Shown piece by piece: positions 8,620 to 18,504 of a stretch of DNA of 64,000 bases. Within the stretch, counting starts at the first letter, position 1; every line of letters begins with the position of its first letter. Both the position numbers and the translations under genes were made by a program. The notes beneath the pieces are model-generated. The model searched no databases. It saw nothing but the letters and a program-made list of their open reading frames with translations, and was not told the origin of the DNA. Source of the DNA: Hydrogenophaga sp. RAC07 (GTDB taxonomy: Bacteria; Pseudomonadota; Gammaproteobacteria; Burkholderiales; Burkholderiaceae_C); contig NZ_CP016449.1 in assembly GCF_001713375.1 (NCBI RefSeq), positions 3,100,001-3,164,000 on the forward strand, written 5' to 3'.

Positions 8620-8647
8620 GAGTTCACTGATTTTTATGAGTGAACTC
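8620..8647 (+). repeat. Inverted repeat with 9-bp perfect arms
   Basis: The arms GAGTTCACT (8620-8628) and AGTGAACTC (8639-8647) pair perfectly around a T-rich 10-base loop. There is no U tract on either side, so it is not a standard terminator. It lies just downstream of copy 1 of the double-hairpin element. Confidence 0.55.
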
Positions 8648-8739
8648 CGCCCAGATCAGCGTTGTGACAAGTCTCGAATGAAAAGACTGGTCATGGTTGT
8701 CTGATTGATTCAGATCTGACCTAGATACCCGGGTCAGCG

Positions 8740-8775
8740 CACGCAAGTGCGTGAAGGCGAAATCCTTCAATCATC
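8740..8775 (+). repeat. Double-hairpin element, copy 2
   Basis: A hairpin CACGCA-ag-TGCGTG (8740-8753) is followed by GAAGG-cgaaat-CCTTC (about 8753-8768). Compared with copy 1 the first stem has changed on both sides in a compensating way, while the linking GTGAAGG and the CCTTCAA after the second stem are the same. Confidence 0.5.
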
Positions 8776-9005
8776 GCGAGCTAGCAGCCATTCACGCGCC
8801 AGCTTCGCACCGGCCGCCTTCTGCGCAGGCCACACAGGCATTTTCCGTTCCGCTCTTCGCAAAGCGGGCTCTTCATTTTTTCCTTTTCATCATTTGGGCA
8901 AGTTGTCTGTGCCCAGGCTCGGCTTTGCCTCACTGAGGCGCTTGCGTACTGCCGTGCTCTTGACAAGTGACTGACCTATGCAATCTTGATCAGAGAGAAC
9001 CACAC

Positions 9006-9398
9006 ATGAAAGAAAAACCACGGCCTGACTTCGACGATGAACTCCCTCGGTACTGCATGAACCGCCAGCACGCCATTCAAGCACTTTGCGTCAAGCCAAA
9101 CTACTTCGACACGCACATCAGGCCGCGCTTGAGAACAACAAAGCAAGGAACTTCTCTCCTGTTCCTTTGCGAAGAAGTGAAGGCGATCGCATACGAAATG
9201 TTCAATGCACCCGGCACTGAGATCGCTCGCGCCGACGACACGCAAACCAAACCTGAGAAAACGAGCGCAACACCATGGGAAAAAAATCAACAGGCATCTA
9301 TCAACGTCAAAACGGTAGCTGGGTCGTCGACAAATTCGTCGAAGGCGTTCGTCTTTACCAAAGCTTTGAATCGTATGAAGACGCAGAAGCGTGGCTGA
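9006..9398 (+). CDS. Excisionase-like small DNA-binding protein
   Basis: The 130-residue product has a region at about residues 16-60 (CMNRQHAIQALCVKPNYFDT, then IRPRLRTT and LLFLCEEVKA) that reads like the winged-helix domain of excisionases and related helix-turn-helix proteins: a helix, a recognition helix ending in R-P-x-L, a strand and a second helix. The rest is low complexity and overlaps the integrase start by 124 bases in another frame. Position directly before a tyrosine integrase is the classical place for an excisionase that controls the direction of recombination. No experimental link can be seen. Confidence 0.55.
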   Translation: MKEKPRPDFDDELPRYCMNRQHAIQALCVKPNYFDTHIRPRLRTTKQGTSLLFLCEEVKAIAYEMFNAPGTEIARADDTQTKPEKTSATPWEKNQQASINVKTVAGSSTNSSKAFVFTKALNRMKTQKRG

Positions 9399-10399
9399 CC
9401 CGGGAACTAGAGGTACTACGGCAGACGCGCGTCCATGGCGGCACTCCGCAGATCACCTTCGACCAAGCAGCTGGGCGCTACATTGAAGAGAATATGCATC
9501 TTCCGTCAGTTGAGTCATCTGGCTATCACCTGAAGGCGGTGATACCGTACGTTGGCGACCTTCTGCTTGAGCAAGTTCACTCCGGAACACTGCAGCCTTT
9601 CATCGATGCTCGACGCAAGGCAAAGATCTCACACAAAACGATCAATCTGAGCTTGGGAGCGGTGCGTCGAGTGCTCAATCTGGCAGCGGGCACATGGCGC
9701 GACTCCGAGTCGGGCAAGCCTTGGCTGGCCTCGGCCCCACTGATCACCATGTTGCCTTTGACAGGTTATCAGCGGTCGCCGCGACCGATCACCTGGGACG
9801 AGCAGGAGCGTTTGCTCAAGGAGTTGCCGAAACATCTTCACGACATGGCGCTGTTTATCCTGCACAGTGGCGTGCGAGATGATGTGGTTTGTAATCTCCA
9901 ATGGGATTGGGAGATCCCAGTACCGGAGCTCAACATCTCTGTGTTCGAGACTCCACCAGAAAACGTCAAGGGTCGCCGCACTTCAAAGCTGGTGGTGTGC
10001 AACCGCATTTCTCAGGCGGTGATTGAGGAAGCACGAGGACATCACCCTACCCACGTTTTTGCGATGTCATGGCGCCACCGTGAACTGGGACCGATTAAGG
10101 CCATGAACAACAGCGCGTGGCAAGCTGCGCGCTCAAGGGCTGGTTTGGGCGATCTGCGTGTCCACGACCTTCGACACACCGTGGGCATGCGACTGCGTGA
10201 GGCAGGAGTCAGTGAGTCGACTCGACGGGACGTGTTGTGGCACAGCAATCGCTCCGTCACCAACCACTACTCCATGGCCCAGATTCGAGAGCTTCATGAA
10301 GCTCTGGAGAAGATCACACAGCCGACCAATGGCTGGAACAAGAGCCTCCAGGCGCTAAAAGCGGAGCATGCGCTGCGGAAAGCTGGCACACGGACTTGA
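9275..10399 (+). CDS. int: Tyrosine recombinase (integrase) of the mobile element
   Basis: The 374-residue product has an N-terminal arm-binding segment (TGIYQRQNGSWVVDKFVEG), a core-binding domain (about 58-150) and a C-terminal catalytic domain with Arg201 (HSGVRDD), the box-II H297-x-x-R300 (HDLRHT), His323 (LWHSNRS) and the nucleophile Tyr332 (NHYS). All expected catalytic residues are present, so it should be active. It lies 103 bases from the 3-prime end of a tRNA-Arg gene and points toward it, the usual arrangement for elements that insert into tRNA genes. The start is kept at 9275 in spite of the long overlap with the upstream gene because the N-terminal arm domain begins there. Confidence 0.9.
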   Translation: MGKKSTGIYQRQNGSWVVDKFVEGVRLYQSFESYEDAEAWLTRELEVLRQTRVHGGTPQITFDQAAGRYIEENMHLPSVESSGYHLKAVIPYVGDLLLEQVHSGTLQPFIDARRKAKISHKTINLSLGAVRRVLNLAAGTWRDSESGKPWLASAPLITMLPLTGYQRSPRPITWDEQERLLKELPKHLHDMALFILHSGVRDDVVCNLQWDWEIPVPELNISVFETPPENVKGRRTSKLVVCNRISQAVIEEARGHHPTHVFAMSWRHRELGPIKAMNNSAWQAARSRAGLGDLRVHDLRHTVGMRLREAGVSESTRRDVLWHSNRSVTNHYSMAQIRELHEALEKITQPTNGWNKSLQALKAEHALRKAGTRT

Positions 10400-10451
10400 G
10401 CCTCGGAAGCTGATGATCAATTCCGAGTCCCGCAAAAGTCCCGCAGCAAAG

Positions 10452-10485
10452 AAAAACGGGCTAGCTCTTTTGGAGCTAACCCGTT
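10452..10485 (-). terminator. Intrinsic terminator of the tRNA transcript
   Basis: The arms 10455-10467 and 10473-10485 pair over 13 positions with one mismatch, and on the minus strand the stem is followed by five T. It lies 18 bases after the 3-prime end of tRNA-Arg and would end the tRNA-Met/tRNA-Arg transcript. On the plus strand it also faces readthrough from the integrase. Confidence 0.8.
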
Positions 10486-10502
10486 GATCTAGAACGATGT
10501 TC

Positions 10503-10579
10503 TGGTGCGGCTGGCAGGAATTGAACCCACGACCCCTTGGTTCGTAGCCAAGTACTCTATCCAACTGAGCTACAGCCGC
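10503..10579 (-). tRNA. tRNA-Arg (anticodon ACG)
   Basis: The 77-base gene folds as a complete tRNA. The acceptor stem GCGGCTG pairs with CAGCCGC, the anticodon arm contains CTACGAA giving ACG (read as ICG), the T arm carries GGTTCAATTCC and CCA is encoded. ACG-type tRNA-Arg reads CGU, CGC and CGA codons. Its 3-prime end faces the integrase gene and is the probable attachment site of the mobile element. Confidence 0.95.
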
Positions 10580-10608
10580 GAAGCCTCGAATTATAGCAGG
10601 GTTTTTCT

Positions 10609-10685
10609 TGGTAGGCCGTGTTGGACTTGAACCAACGACCAAAGGATTATGAGTCCTCTGCTCTAACCAACTGAGCTAACGGCCC
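10609..10685 (-). tRNA. tRNA with CAT anticodon (tRNA-Met, or tRNA-Ile2)
   Basis: The 77-base gene has acceptor stem GGGCCGT with ACGGCCT (one G-T pair), anticodon loop CTCATAA and encoded CCA. CAT anticodons belong either to elongator tRNA-Met or to tRNA-Ile2, whose C is modified to lysidine. The GACTCATAATC anticodon arm context resembles tRNA-Ile2 of other proteobacteria, so the isoleucine identity is quite possible. It is transcribed together with tRNA-Arg. Confidence 0.9.
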
Positions 10686-10721
10686 TGCGCAAGGGGATTG
10701 TAGGGGTCGCCCCGTCCCGTC

Positions 10722-11741
10722 CTATTTGTTGTGGCTCAGGGCATTGCCCACCAGCTTGGCCGTCACGTCCACGATCTGGATCATGCGCTCATAGGGCATG
10801 CGCTGGGGGCCGATCACGCCCAGCGTGCCGACGATCTGGCCATCGACTTCGTAAGGCGCCGTCACAACCGACAGGTCTTCATACGGCACGACCTGGCTTT
10901 CGCCACCAATGTAGATGCGCACGCCGTCGGCCTGGGCCGACACATCGAGCAGGCGGATGAGCTGGGTCTTTTGTTCGAACAGGTCGAACATGCGGCGCAG
11001 GTTGCCCATGTCGCTGGAGAACTCGGTCACCGACAGCAGGTTGCGTTCGCCGGACACCACCACCTCGTCCTGCGCGGCATCACCTTCAGCGCCGATGTCC
11101 ACCGCAGCTTTCATGAGGTCGGCGATTTCGCCGCGCAAGGCGTCGACTTCGTGTTTCAACCGCTCACGCACAGCTTCCATGGTCAGGCCCGAGTAGTGGC
11201 TGTTGAGGAAGTTGGCGGCTTCGAGCAGTTGCGACTGCGTGAACGTGGCCTGCGTGTGGATGATGCGGTTCTGCACCTCACCCTCGGGCGACACGATGAT
11301 CACCAGCACGCGGCGGTCGGAGAGGCTCAGGAATTCGATGTGGCGAAACACCGAGGCGCGGCGTGGAGCCGTGATCACGCCCACGAACTGCGACAGGCTG
11401 GACAGCATGTTCGCCGCGTGGCTGATGACGCGGTGGGGCTGACCGGCCTCGATGCCCGGCGCCGTCATCTCGTTCACGGGCGACAAGCCTTCGCGGCGCA
11501 CAGTGAGCATGGTGTCGACAAACATGCGGTAGCCGCGCGCGGTGGGGATGCGCCCGGCCGAGGTGTGCGGGCTGGCGATCAGGCCGAGCTCCTCCAGGTC
11601 GCTCATCACGTTGCGGATGGTGGCCGGCGACAGCTCCATGCCCGCCGCACGCGCCAGGGTGCGCGAGCCCACGGGCTGGCCGTCGGCGATGTATCGCTCG
11701 ACGAGGGTTTTGAGCAGCAGCTTCGCGCGGTCATCCAACAT
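10722..11741 (-). CDS. hrcA: Heat-inducible transcription repressor HrcA
   Basis: The 339-residue product starts with the winged-helix domain of HrcA (residues 1-75, with [15 protein letters not shown] and [16 protein letters not shown]) followed by the GAF-like dimerisation domain. HrcA binds the CIRCE inverted repeat upstream of groESL and dnaK operons and is itself kept active by GroEL. No CIRCE element was seen in this window, so its targets lie elsewhere. It is divergent from nadK, the usual order in Burkholderiales. Confidence 0.95.
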   Translation of the reverse strand: MLDDRAKLLLKTLVERYIADGQPVGSRTLARAAGMELSPATIRNVMSDLEELGLIASPHTSAGRIPTARGYRMFVDTMLTVRREGLSPVNEMTAPGIEAGQPHRVISHAANMLSSLSQFVGVITAPRRASVFRHIEFLSLSDRRVLVIIVSPEGEVQNRIIHTQATFTQSQLLEAANFLNSHYSGLTMEAVRERLKHEVDALRGEIADLMKAAVDIGAEGDAAQDEVVVSGERNLLSVTEFSSDMGNLRRMFDLFEQKTQLIRLLDVSAQADGVRIYIGGESQVVPYEDLSVVTAPYEVDGQIVGTLGVIGPQRMPYERMIQIVDVTAKLVGNALSHNK

Positions 11742-11835
11742 CGTTTCATTTTACGGAGAGACCGATGCCCGGCACCGTTTGCGAGCAAGGGTTTTCGGGC
11801 AATCCACCACAGACCGGCTATGTTGTAATTTGCGC

Positions 11836-12753
11836 ATGAGCATGCCCCCCGACACACGGTCCACCCCCACCCGAACGGACCGTCCCTTGCGCTTCGCGCA
11901 CGTGGTCATTGTCGGCAAATACCACGCACCCGGATCGCGCAACGCGGTCGACGAAATCGCCCACTTCCTGCACGACGAGGGCTGCGACGTGTCGATCGAG
12001 CAGGAGACCGCACTCAACACCGGCCTGACGCAGTACCCGGCGCTCTCGGTGCCCGAGATGGGGCAACACTGCGATCTGGCGCTGGTGGTGGGTGGCGACG
12101 GCACCATGCTGGGCATCGGCCGGCAACTCGCGCGCTACGGTGTGCCGCTGGTGGGCATCAACCAGGGGCGCCTGGGCTTCATCACCGACATCCCGTTTGA
12201 AGATTTCCGCGACAAGTTGCGCCCCATCCTGCGCGGCGCGTTCGAAGACGACCCCCGCTCGCTCATGGCCGCGGGCGTGTGGCGCGACGGTCGCTGCGTG
12301 TTCGAGGCCACCGCGCTCAACGACGTGGTGGTCAACCGCGGCGGCGCGGCCAGCATGATCGAACTGCGCGTGGAAGTGGACGGGCACTTTGTGGCCAACC
12401 AGCGCGCCGACGGCTTGATCATTGCCTCACCCACCGGCTCCACCGCCTACGCCCTGTCGGCTGGCGGCCCACTGCTGCACCCGGCCATCGGCGGCTGGTT
12501 GATGGTGCCGATCGCGCCACACACCTTGTCGAACCGTCCAGTGGTGCTGCCCGGCCACAGCGAGATTGCGGTGGAGATCGTCTCGGGCAAGGAAGCCAGC
12601 GCCAATTTCGACATGCAGTCCTTCACCAGCCTGCTGCACGGCGATCGCATCGTGGTGCGACGTTCCGAATACGCCTTGCGCCTGCTGCACCCGGTGGGCT
12701 GGAGCTACTTCGACACCTTGCGCAAAAAGCTGCACTGGAACGAAGGGGTCTGA
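11836..12753 (+). CDS. nadK: NAD kinase
   Basis: The 305-residue product phosphorylates NAD to NADP. The GGDGT motif is at residues 86-90 and the second conserved region [10 protein letters not shown] at about 161-170, followed by the glycine-rich [15 protein letters not shown] segment. The ATG at 11836 gives [10 protein letters not shown]; a second ATG two codons later is also possible and neither has a strong ribosome site. Longer upstream extensions would run into hrcA. It is divergent from hrcA and followed by recN. Confidence 0.95.
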   Translation: MSMPPDTRSTPTRTDRPLRFAHVVIVGKYHAPGSRNAVDEIAHFLHDEGCDVSIEQETALNTGLTQYPALSVPEMGQHCDLALVVGGDGTMLGIGRQLARYGVPLVGINQGRLGFITDIPFEDFRDKLRPILRGAFEDDPRSLMAAGVWRDGRCVFEATALNDVVVNRGGAASMIELRVEVDGHFVANQRADGLIIASPTGSTAYALSAGGPLLHPAIGGWLMVPIAPHTLSNRPVVLPGHSEIAVEIVSGKEASANFDMQSFTSLLHGDRIVVRRSEYALRLLHPVGWSYFDTLRKKLHWNEGV

Positions 12754-12798
12754 GGACCCGGCAGAATCGCGTCTGTTTCCACCGCCATACCCCCCGAC

Positions 12799-14442
12799 AT
12801 GAGCCTCCGCCGCATCGCCTTGCGCGACTTCGTCATCGTGCAATCCCTGGACCTGGAACTGGACGAGGGCTTTGGTGTGCTCACGGGCGAAACCGGTGCG
12901 GGCAAATCCATCCTGATTGACGCATTGCAACTGGCGCTGGGCGCGCGCGCCGAGAGCGGCGTGGTGCGCGAAGGCGCCGCGCGCTGCGAGATTGCCGCCG
13001 AGTTCGACGCACCCGCTTCGGTCACAGCATGGCTGGAGGAACAGGGTTTTCCGGTTGACGACAGCCTGCTGTTGCGCCGCACCGTGGACACCGAAGGCCG
13101 CAGCCGCGCCTGGATCAACGGCAGCGCCGCGACCATGGCGCAGCTCAAGGCCTTGGCCGATGGTCTGGTCGACATCCACGGCCAGCACGCCTGGCAGAGC
13201 CTCACCCGCGCCGAAGCCGTGCGCGATCTGCTGGATGCTTACGCCGGCATCGACACCAAGGCCGCCTTGCTCGCCTGGACTCACTGGCGCCACCAGCGCA
13301 AGGCCCTGGACAACGCCACCGAAAAACAGACCTCGCTGCAGCAGGAAAGCGAACGCCTTTCCTGGCAGATCGCCGAGCTCGACAAGCTCGCTCCGCTGCC
13401 GGGTGAGTGGGAAGAACTGAACGCACAACACAGCCGCCTGGCCAACGCGCAGGGCCTGCTGGACGCCGTGCAAGCCGCTGTCACCGCGCTGGACGACGAA
13501 GAATCGAATGCCGCGGCACTGATCCACCGCGCACTCACGGCGCTGCAGGCGCAAGCCCACATCGAGCCCCGGTTTGCGGACGGCATTGCCGCACTCGAAG
13601 CTGCGCTCGCGCAGGTGCAGGACACCGTGCACAACCTGCACCAGTACGCGCGCCACACCGACCAGGATCCAGCGAGCCTGGATGCACTCGACCAGCGCCT
13701 GGCGCAGTGGGTGTCATTGGCCCGGCGCTACCGGCGCAGCCCCGACGAACTGGCCGACGTGCTGGCGCAGTGGAAACGTGAACTCGCCACCATCGACCAG
13801 GCACTCGACCTGGACGCGCTGCAGCAAGCCGAGCGCTCGGCCTGGAAAGCGTTCAACGCCGAGCTGCAAGGCATCACCAAAGAACGCCAGAAAGCTGCTC
13901 CCAAACTGTCGAAGGCAGTCACGCACAGCATGCAGACCCTCGGCATGCAGGGCGGCGTGTTTGAAGTGGCCTTGCTGCGCCTCGAAGAGCCGCAGGCACA
14001 CGGCTGGGAACAAGTCGAGTTCCGCGTGGCGGGCCATGCGGGCGCCACACCCAAGCCGGTGGGCAAGGTGGCCTCGGGCGGGGAGCTTTCGCGCATCGCA
14101 CTCGCCATCTCGGTGGTCACCAGCCGGCTGGGGCTGGCGCCCACGCTCATCTTTGACGAGGTGGATTCCGGCATCGGCGGCGCCGTGGCGCACACCGTGG
14201 GCCAGTTGCTGCGCCAGCTCGGGCGCGATCGCCAGGTGCTGGCCGTGACCCACCTGCCCCAGGTGGCGGCGTGCGCCGACCACCATCTGCTGGTGAGCAA
14301 GCAACTGGTGGGCAAGCAAACGCTGAGCACGGTTGCGCCCATCGGGCACGAAGCGCGTGTGGTCGAGCTGGCACGCATGCTGGGTGGCAGCGAGAAGTCG
14401 GAAATCTCGCTGGCGCACGCCCGCGAACTCCTGTCGGCCTGA
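12799..14442 (+). CDS. recN: DNA repair protein RecN
   Basis: The 547-residue SMC-like ATPase has Walker A GETGAGKS at residues 30-37, a long coiled-coil middle (about 150-370), the signature region [12 protein letters not shown] and Walker [13 protein letters not shown] near residue 450-461. RecN is recruited to double-strand breaks and promotes RecA-dependent repair. It follows nadK by 45 bases, the common order in betaproteobacteria, and is probably in one transcript with nadK and rapZ. Confidence 0.95.
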   Translation: MSLRRIALRDFVIVQSLDLELDEGFGVLTGETGAGKSILIDALQLALGARAESGVVREGAARCEIAAEFDAPASVTAWLEEQGFPVDDSLLLRRTVDTEGRSRAWINGSAATMAQLKALADGLVDIHGQHAWQSLTRAEAVRDLLDAYAGIDTKAALLAWTHWRHQRKALDNATEKQTSLQQESERLSWQIAELDKLAPLPGEWEELNAQHSRLANAQGLLDAVQAAVTALDDEESNAAALIHRALTALQAQAHIEPRFADGIAALEAALAQVQDTVHNLHQYARHTDQDPASLDALDQRLAQWVSLARRYRRSPDELADVLAQWKRELATIDQALDLDALQQAERSAWKAFNAELQGITKERQKAAPKLSKAVTHSMQTLGMQGGVFEVALLRLEEPQAHGWEQVEFRVAGHAGATPKPVGKVASGGELSRIALAISVVTSRLGLAPTLIFDEVDSGIGGAVAHTVGQLLRQLGRDRQVLAVTHLPQVAACADHHLLVSKQLVGKQTLSTVAPIGHEARVVELARMLGGSEKSEISLAHARELLSA

Positions 14443-14456
14443 GCGCTCCAAACCCC

Positions 14457-15371
14457 ATGACCACAACGAACGACACCCCGATCCACCTGGTGTTGATCAC
14501 CGGCATGTCCGGCTCGGGCAAGTCGGTTGCGCTCACCGCGCTGGAGGACGTGGGCTTCTACTGCGTGGACAACCTGCCGCCCGAGCTGCTCGAAGCCTTC
14601 ATCGAACTCGAGCAGAGCCACAAGGCCAGCAAGGTGGCGATCGCCATGGACGTGCGCAGTGCAGGCTCGCTACCGGGCTTGCCCAAGCGGCTGGCGCAGC
14701 TGCAGCACCACGCACAGCGTCCGGTGAACCTCACCACCGTGTTCCTCGACGCCACCACCGACACGCTGGTGCGCCGGTTTTCAGAAACGCGGCGGCTGCA
14801 TCCCCTGTCGCTCAAGCAGTTCAACGACCAGCACAGAGCGCTCACCGACGCCATCGAGCAGGAACGTGAACTGCTCGCCGAACTGCGCGACCAGGCACTG
14901 GTGCTCGACACCAGCCTGATCCGGCCCACGCACCTGCGCAGCCAGATCAAGGACTTGCTGGGTGCCACGCAAGCGCCGCTCACGCTCGTGTTCGAGTCGT
15001 TCGCGTTCAAGCGCGGCATTCCCATGGACGCCGATTTCGTGTTCGACGTGCGCATGCTCGCCAACCCGCACTACGAGCCCCACCTCAAGGCGCTGACTGG
15101 CCGCGACTCGCCCGTGGCCGCCTACCTGGAGGCGCAACCCGAGGTGCGGCAGATGGAGCAGCAGATCACCGATTTCCTGGCGCACTGGTTGCCGCAAATG
15201 CTGCGCGATCACCGCAGCTATGTGACGGTGGCCATTGGCTGCACCGGCGGACAGCACCGCTCGGTGTACCTGGTGGAGCAACTCGCACGGGCCTTCGGCA
15301 TGGACTGGTCCACGCGAGTGAGACACCGGGAAGCCGACAGCTGGCCCACGCCGATGGTGCCCGGCGTCTAA
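14457..15371 (+). CDS. rapZ: RNase adapter RapZ / nucleotide-binding protein
   Basis: The 304-residue product has the P-loop GMSGSGKS at residues 16-23 and the C-terminal RapZ region with [11 protein letters not shown]. In enterobacteria RapZ senses glucosamine-6-phosphate and delivers the sRNA GlmZ to RNase E; in other groups the target is less clear. The ATG at 14457 is 15 bases after the recN stop. The 3-prime end overlaps mutY, on the opposite strand, by four bases. Confidence 0.93.
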   Translation: MTTTNDTPIHLVLITGMSGSGKSVALTALEDVGFYCVDNLPPELLEAFIELEQSHKASKVAIAMDVRSAGSLPGLPKRLAQLQHHAQRPVNLTTVFLDATTDTLVRRFSETRRLHPLSLKQFNDQHRALTDAIEQERELLAELRDQALVLDTSLIRPTHLRSQIKDLLGATQAPLTLVFESFAFKRGIPMDADFVFDVRMLANPHYEPHLKALTGRDSPVAAYLEAQPEVRQMEQQITDFLAHWLPQMLRDHRSYVTVAIGCTGGQHRSVYLVEQLARAFGMDWSTRVRHREADSWPTPMVPGV

Positions 15372-16471
15372 GGCCGCGCAAACAGGTCTGGCGCCCGCAA
15401 GGCTTGCAACAGCAGCTTCACGGGCGCGGGCAGGCCATGCTGGACCAGCCGTTCGGCGTCCACCCACTGGCCTGCAGGCCATTCGCCGGGCAGGGGTTCT
15501 GACGTGAGTTCCAGCAGCAAGGGATGCAAGCGCAACTCCCGGTGGGTGAGGCTGTGCGACACGGCGTCCAGCGCGACCAGACGCTTCACCCAGGCTGAAG
15601 GCAACCCGGCATGAGCTGCCAGCTCGCTTTCAAACACCGGCGGGCAGTACAGACCGGCCCAGATGCCGCTGGCTGGCCGACGCTGCAGCCAGAAGCGCTC
15701 TGGCCCCTCGGTCAACCTCACGACCAACAACCACCAGCTTTCATGGCGGCGCTTCAAGCTGCGGGTCTTCACCGGAAACCGCTGCGGTTCACCCACCTGG
15801 TAGCCCTGGCAAATACCCTGCATGGGACACTGCCCGCAGGCCGGACGGCTGCGCGTGCAAACCGTTGCGCCCAGGTCCATGAGCCCTTGTGTGTAGGCCG
15901 TCATGTCGTCGGCAGACGGCTCGATCGGCAACAGCGCCTGCGCCATTTCCCACAGTTCGCGTTGGGGTTTGGTCTGCGCCAGATCGCCCTCGAACGCCAG
16001 GAGTCGCGTGAGCACCCTGCGCACATTGCCATCCACAATGGACACACGTTCGCCAAAACAGAACGATGCGATGGCTGCGGCGGTTGAAGCGCCGATGCCG
16101 GGCAGCGTCTCAAGCCCTGCAGACGTTGATGGAAACCGGCCGCCATGCTGCTCAACCACCATCTGGGCGCAGCGGTGCAGGTTGCGCGCACGGCTGTAGT
16201 AACCAAGGCCACCCCACAAAGACATGACCTCGTCTGCCTCAGCAGCGGCCAAGGCCTCCACGTCGGGAAATCGCTCCAGGAACCGCGCGTAGTAGCCCAG
16301 CACGGTGCTCACCTGGGTCTGCTGCAACATCACTTCGGACAGCCACACCCGGTAAGGATCGCGACTGTTCTGCCAGGGCATGCCGCTGCGCCCGGCGCGG
16401 CGTTGCCAGTCGATCAGCAAGGGGGCAAAGGCGGTGGGCAGATCGGCGCGCGGGCCGCCGACCTCACTCAT
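15368..16471 (-). CDS. mutY: A/G-specific adenine DNA glycosylase MutY
   Basis: The 367-residue enzyme removes adenine opposite 8-oxoguanine. Visible features are the catalytic Glu46 ([10 protein letters not shown]), the helix-hairpin-helix [11 protein letters not shown] (120-130), catalytic Asp147 (VDGNVRR) and the iron-sulfur cysteines 205, 212, 215 and 221 in C-x6-C-x2-C-x5-C spacing. The C-terminal NUDIX-like domain (about 235-350) recognises 8-oxoG. Its ATG overlaps the stop of the GTPase gene upstream, so the two are coupled. mutM, the partner in the same repair pathway, lies just beyond. Confidence 0.96.
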   Translation of the reverse strand: MSEVGGPRADLPTAFAPLLIDWQRRAGRSGMPWQNSRDPYRVWLSEVMLQQTQVSTVLGYYARFLERFPDVEALAAAEADEVMSLWGGLGYYSRARNLHRCAQMVVEQHGGRFPSTSAGLETLPGIGASTAAAIASFCFGERVSIVDGNVRRVLTRLLAFEGDLAQTKPQRELWEMAQALLPIEPSADDMTAYTQGLMDLGATVCTRSRPACGQCPMQGICQGYQVGEPQRFPVKTRSLKRRHESWWLLVVRLTEGPERFWLQRRPASGIWAGLYCPPVFESELAAHAGLPSAWVKRLVALDAVSHSLTHRELRLHPLLLELTSEPLPGEWPAGQWVDAERLVQHGLPAPVKLLLQALRAPDLFARP

Positions 16472-18411
16472 GCCGCCAAGGCTTCGGCGGGCTCTTCGTC
16501 GGGCGCGGCCAGCAGGTGGTCGGTCAGCTCGGACAGCTTCGCGTCGAGCAGGTTGAGCTTGGCCTGGTGGGACTGCAGTTCGCGAATGCGCTCATCCAGA
16601 CCGCCCGCGGCCTGCTGGATGCGCGAGACCGCTTCAATGCGCCGGGTGAAGTTGCGGCGGCGCTCGCGCAATTGGGCATCAAGCTGCGCAGCCGCGGACT
16701 TGTTCCACAGCTCCACTTCGTTGACCGCGGTGTCGTACACCACCCTCAAGCGGCTCATGAGCGCGCGCGCAAGGCGTTCCGCAAATTCGGGGTTCGCCAG
16801 TTTGAGCGCATTGCCCAGGCTCAGGTACTGCAGGTGACTCTTCTCGATCAGGTCGAGGTCTTTCACGTACTGGGCGAGCTGCGGCGGCGTGGGCGCCTGT
16901 AACGAAAAGCCGTATTCAGCGTTCAAGCTCTTGAAGCTGCCTTCCAGCATGGACTGGATGTCACCCGCCATGCCGTCGGCCTTGTTCATGTCGGCGCGCA
17001 ACCGGTCAAAGGTGTGGTCGTACGCGCGGCGCACGCCCAGCTTGATGCCCGGTTGCCGAAGCGCCTTGGACAACACCGACACCTCGGCCTTGAGGTGTGT
17101 TGAACTCAGCATGGCAAACAGGTCTTTGAGCAAGCGCAGGTGCACCGAACGCACGGCCTGGATCTTGGCGCCGCTGGCATCAAAGTCGGCCTGCTCCTGC
17201 TCGATGCGCAGACGCATTTGCTTGATCACGCCGGCGTTCTTGCCACGCAAGCCTTCCAGCTCCTGGATCTGCTCCACAAGGTCGCGCGAGCGCGTGTGCA
17301 CCATGCGCGTGGTCTCCACCCGCAAGGACTGGATGCCGGTGGCCACCGCCCCGCTCAAGATCTTGCGCCTCTGGCCCAGCAGGTCCACGCCCAGGGCCGT
17401 TTCCAGCTCCATGAGGTTGCTGGCCGCGAGCAGTTTCTTGTCGCGGTTGACCTTGGCCAGCAAGCCCTTCTGGGCCGACACAGCCAGCACCTGGCGCGGT
17501 GAAAGGCCCAGAATCTCGGCGGAGTCGGTGCGTTGCGATGCGATCTGCAATTGCACCTGCTCGGGCGAGCTGAGCGCGTCCCACATGGTGTCGATCTTGT
17601 TCAACACCACCAGACGCGACTCTTTGCCCTCACCCAGGACCGACAGGTGCTGGCGCCAGATGGTGAGGTCGGATTTGGTCACACCGGTGTCGGCCGCCAG
17701 GATGAACACCACCGCCTGCGCCTGCGGCAACAAACTCACGGTCAGCTCGGGTTCGGCACCAATCGCGTTCAAACCAGGTGTGTCCAGAATCACCAGGCCC
17801 TGCTTGAGCAGCGGGTGCGCCATGTTGATCAGGGCATGGCGCCACTTGGGCACTTCCACCGTGCCATCGGCGCCGGTGAGCGGGTTGTCTTCGGGCGATT
17901 CATCGCTCCAGAAACCCAGACCCCGCGCTTCGTCCAGCGTGACCCGCCGAACCTCGGCCACCTTTTGAATGGCACGCGCCAATTGCTTGGGGTCGTTCAC
18001 GTCCAGGTCAACCCGCTCCCATTTGTCAGGGGCATTGCGCCAATCGAGCAGCGACAGGGGTTGCAAACGGGTTTCAATGGGCAAGAGGCGAAGGCACGGT
18101 GGCACTTCCGCGTCGTAGCCCAGCTCGGTGGGACACATCGTGGTGCGCCCGGCGCTCGCCGGCATGATGCGGCGCCCATAACCGGCAAAAAACACCGCGT
18201 TGATCAGCTCCGATTTGCCGCGCGAGAACTCGGCCACGAAGGCCACCATGATCTTGTCGTTCTTGACCTGGGCGTGCAGGCCGTCGAGGCGCTCGCGAAT
18301 GCCGGGCTCCATCAGGTCGTGGTCGGTCAACCACTCCGCAAGCAGGCGCAACCGCAAGGCAAACTGCTTGCGCCACACGCCGTGTTGATCAAATTCCTGA
18401 TTGAAACTCAT
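16468..18411 (-). CDS. Dynamin-family GTPase
   Basis: The 647-residue product has a dynamin-like G domain near the N-terminus: P-loop EFSRGKSELINA at about residues 51-62, the switch threonines in GRTTMCPTE, DTPGLNA (about residue 200) and VLNKIDT. The rest is helical with an extended coiled coil, as in bacterial dynamin-like proteins that bind or remodel membranes. It has no transmembrane span. The ATG at 18411 (MSFNQEFDQ) is chosen over a TTG at 18438. It overlaps mutY by four bases and is conserved beside mutY and mutM in related betaproteobacteria as far as I recall; its cell role is unknown. Confidence 0.85.
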   Translation of the reverse strand: MSFNQEFDQHGVWRKQFALRLRLLAEWLTDHDLMEPGIRERLDGLHAQVKNDKIMVAFVAEFSRGKSELINAVFFAGYGRRIMPASAGRTTMCPTELGYDAEVPPCLRLLPIETRLQPLSLLDWRNAPDKWERVDLDVNDPKQLARAIQKVAEVRRVTLDEARGLGFWSDESPEDNPLTGADGTVEVPKWRHALINMAHPLLKQGLVILDTPGLNAIGAEPELTVSLLPQAQAVVFILAADTGVTKSDLTIWRQHLSVLGEGKESRLVVLNKIDTMWDALSSPEQVQLQIASQRTDSAEILGLSPRQVLAVSAQKGLLAKVNRDKKLLAASNLMELETALGVDLLGQRRKILSGAVATGIQSLRVETTRMVHTRSRDLVEQIQELEGLRGKNAGVIKQMRLRIEQEQADFDASGAKIQAVRSVHLRLLKDLFAMLSSTHLKAEVSVLSKALRQPGIKLGVRRAYDHTFDRLRADMNKADGMAGDIQSMLEGSFKSLNAEYGFSLQAPTPPQLAQYVKDLDLIEKSHLQYLSLGNALKLANPEFAERLARALMSRLRVVYDTAVNEVELWNKSAAAQLDAQLRERRRNFTRRIEAVSRIQQAAGGLDERIRELQSHQAKLNLLDAKLSELTDHLLAAPDEEPAEALAA

Positions 18412-18504
18412 AGCTCTGATGTTGTAACCACTGGTCAATATAGCATCGGCCTCCCTCGCAATACCGGGCGGCCCGCATGCCCGACAGCCGGGTCGTTTGA
18501 GCCA

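Larger units (their letters stand above)
8471..9005. other. Non-coding stretch with hairpins between TraB-like and excisionase-like genes
   Basis: No supported gene is present in these 535 bases. The stretch is rich in inverted repeats: two copies of a double-hairpin element (8580-8610 and 8740-8775) and a 9-bp perfect inverted repeat with a 10-base loop at 8620-8647. Such density suggests a structured RNA, an origin of transfer or a regulatory region for the excisionase and integrase genes. The last part before 9006 carries an AGAGAG ribosome site for the excisionase-like gene. Confidence 0.5.

Noticed and set aside
10731..11828. Plus-strand open frame opposite hrcA
   Set aside because: Histidine- and arginine-rich shadow of hrcA with no domain of its own.
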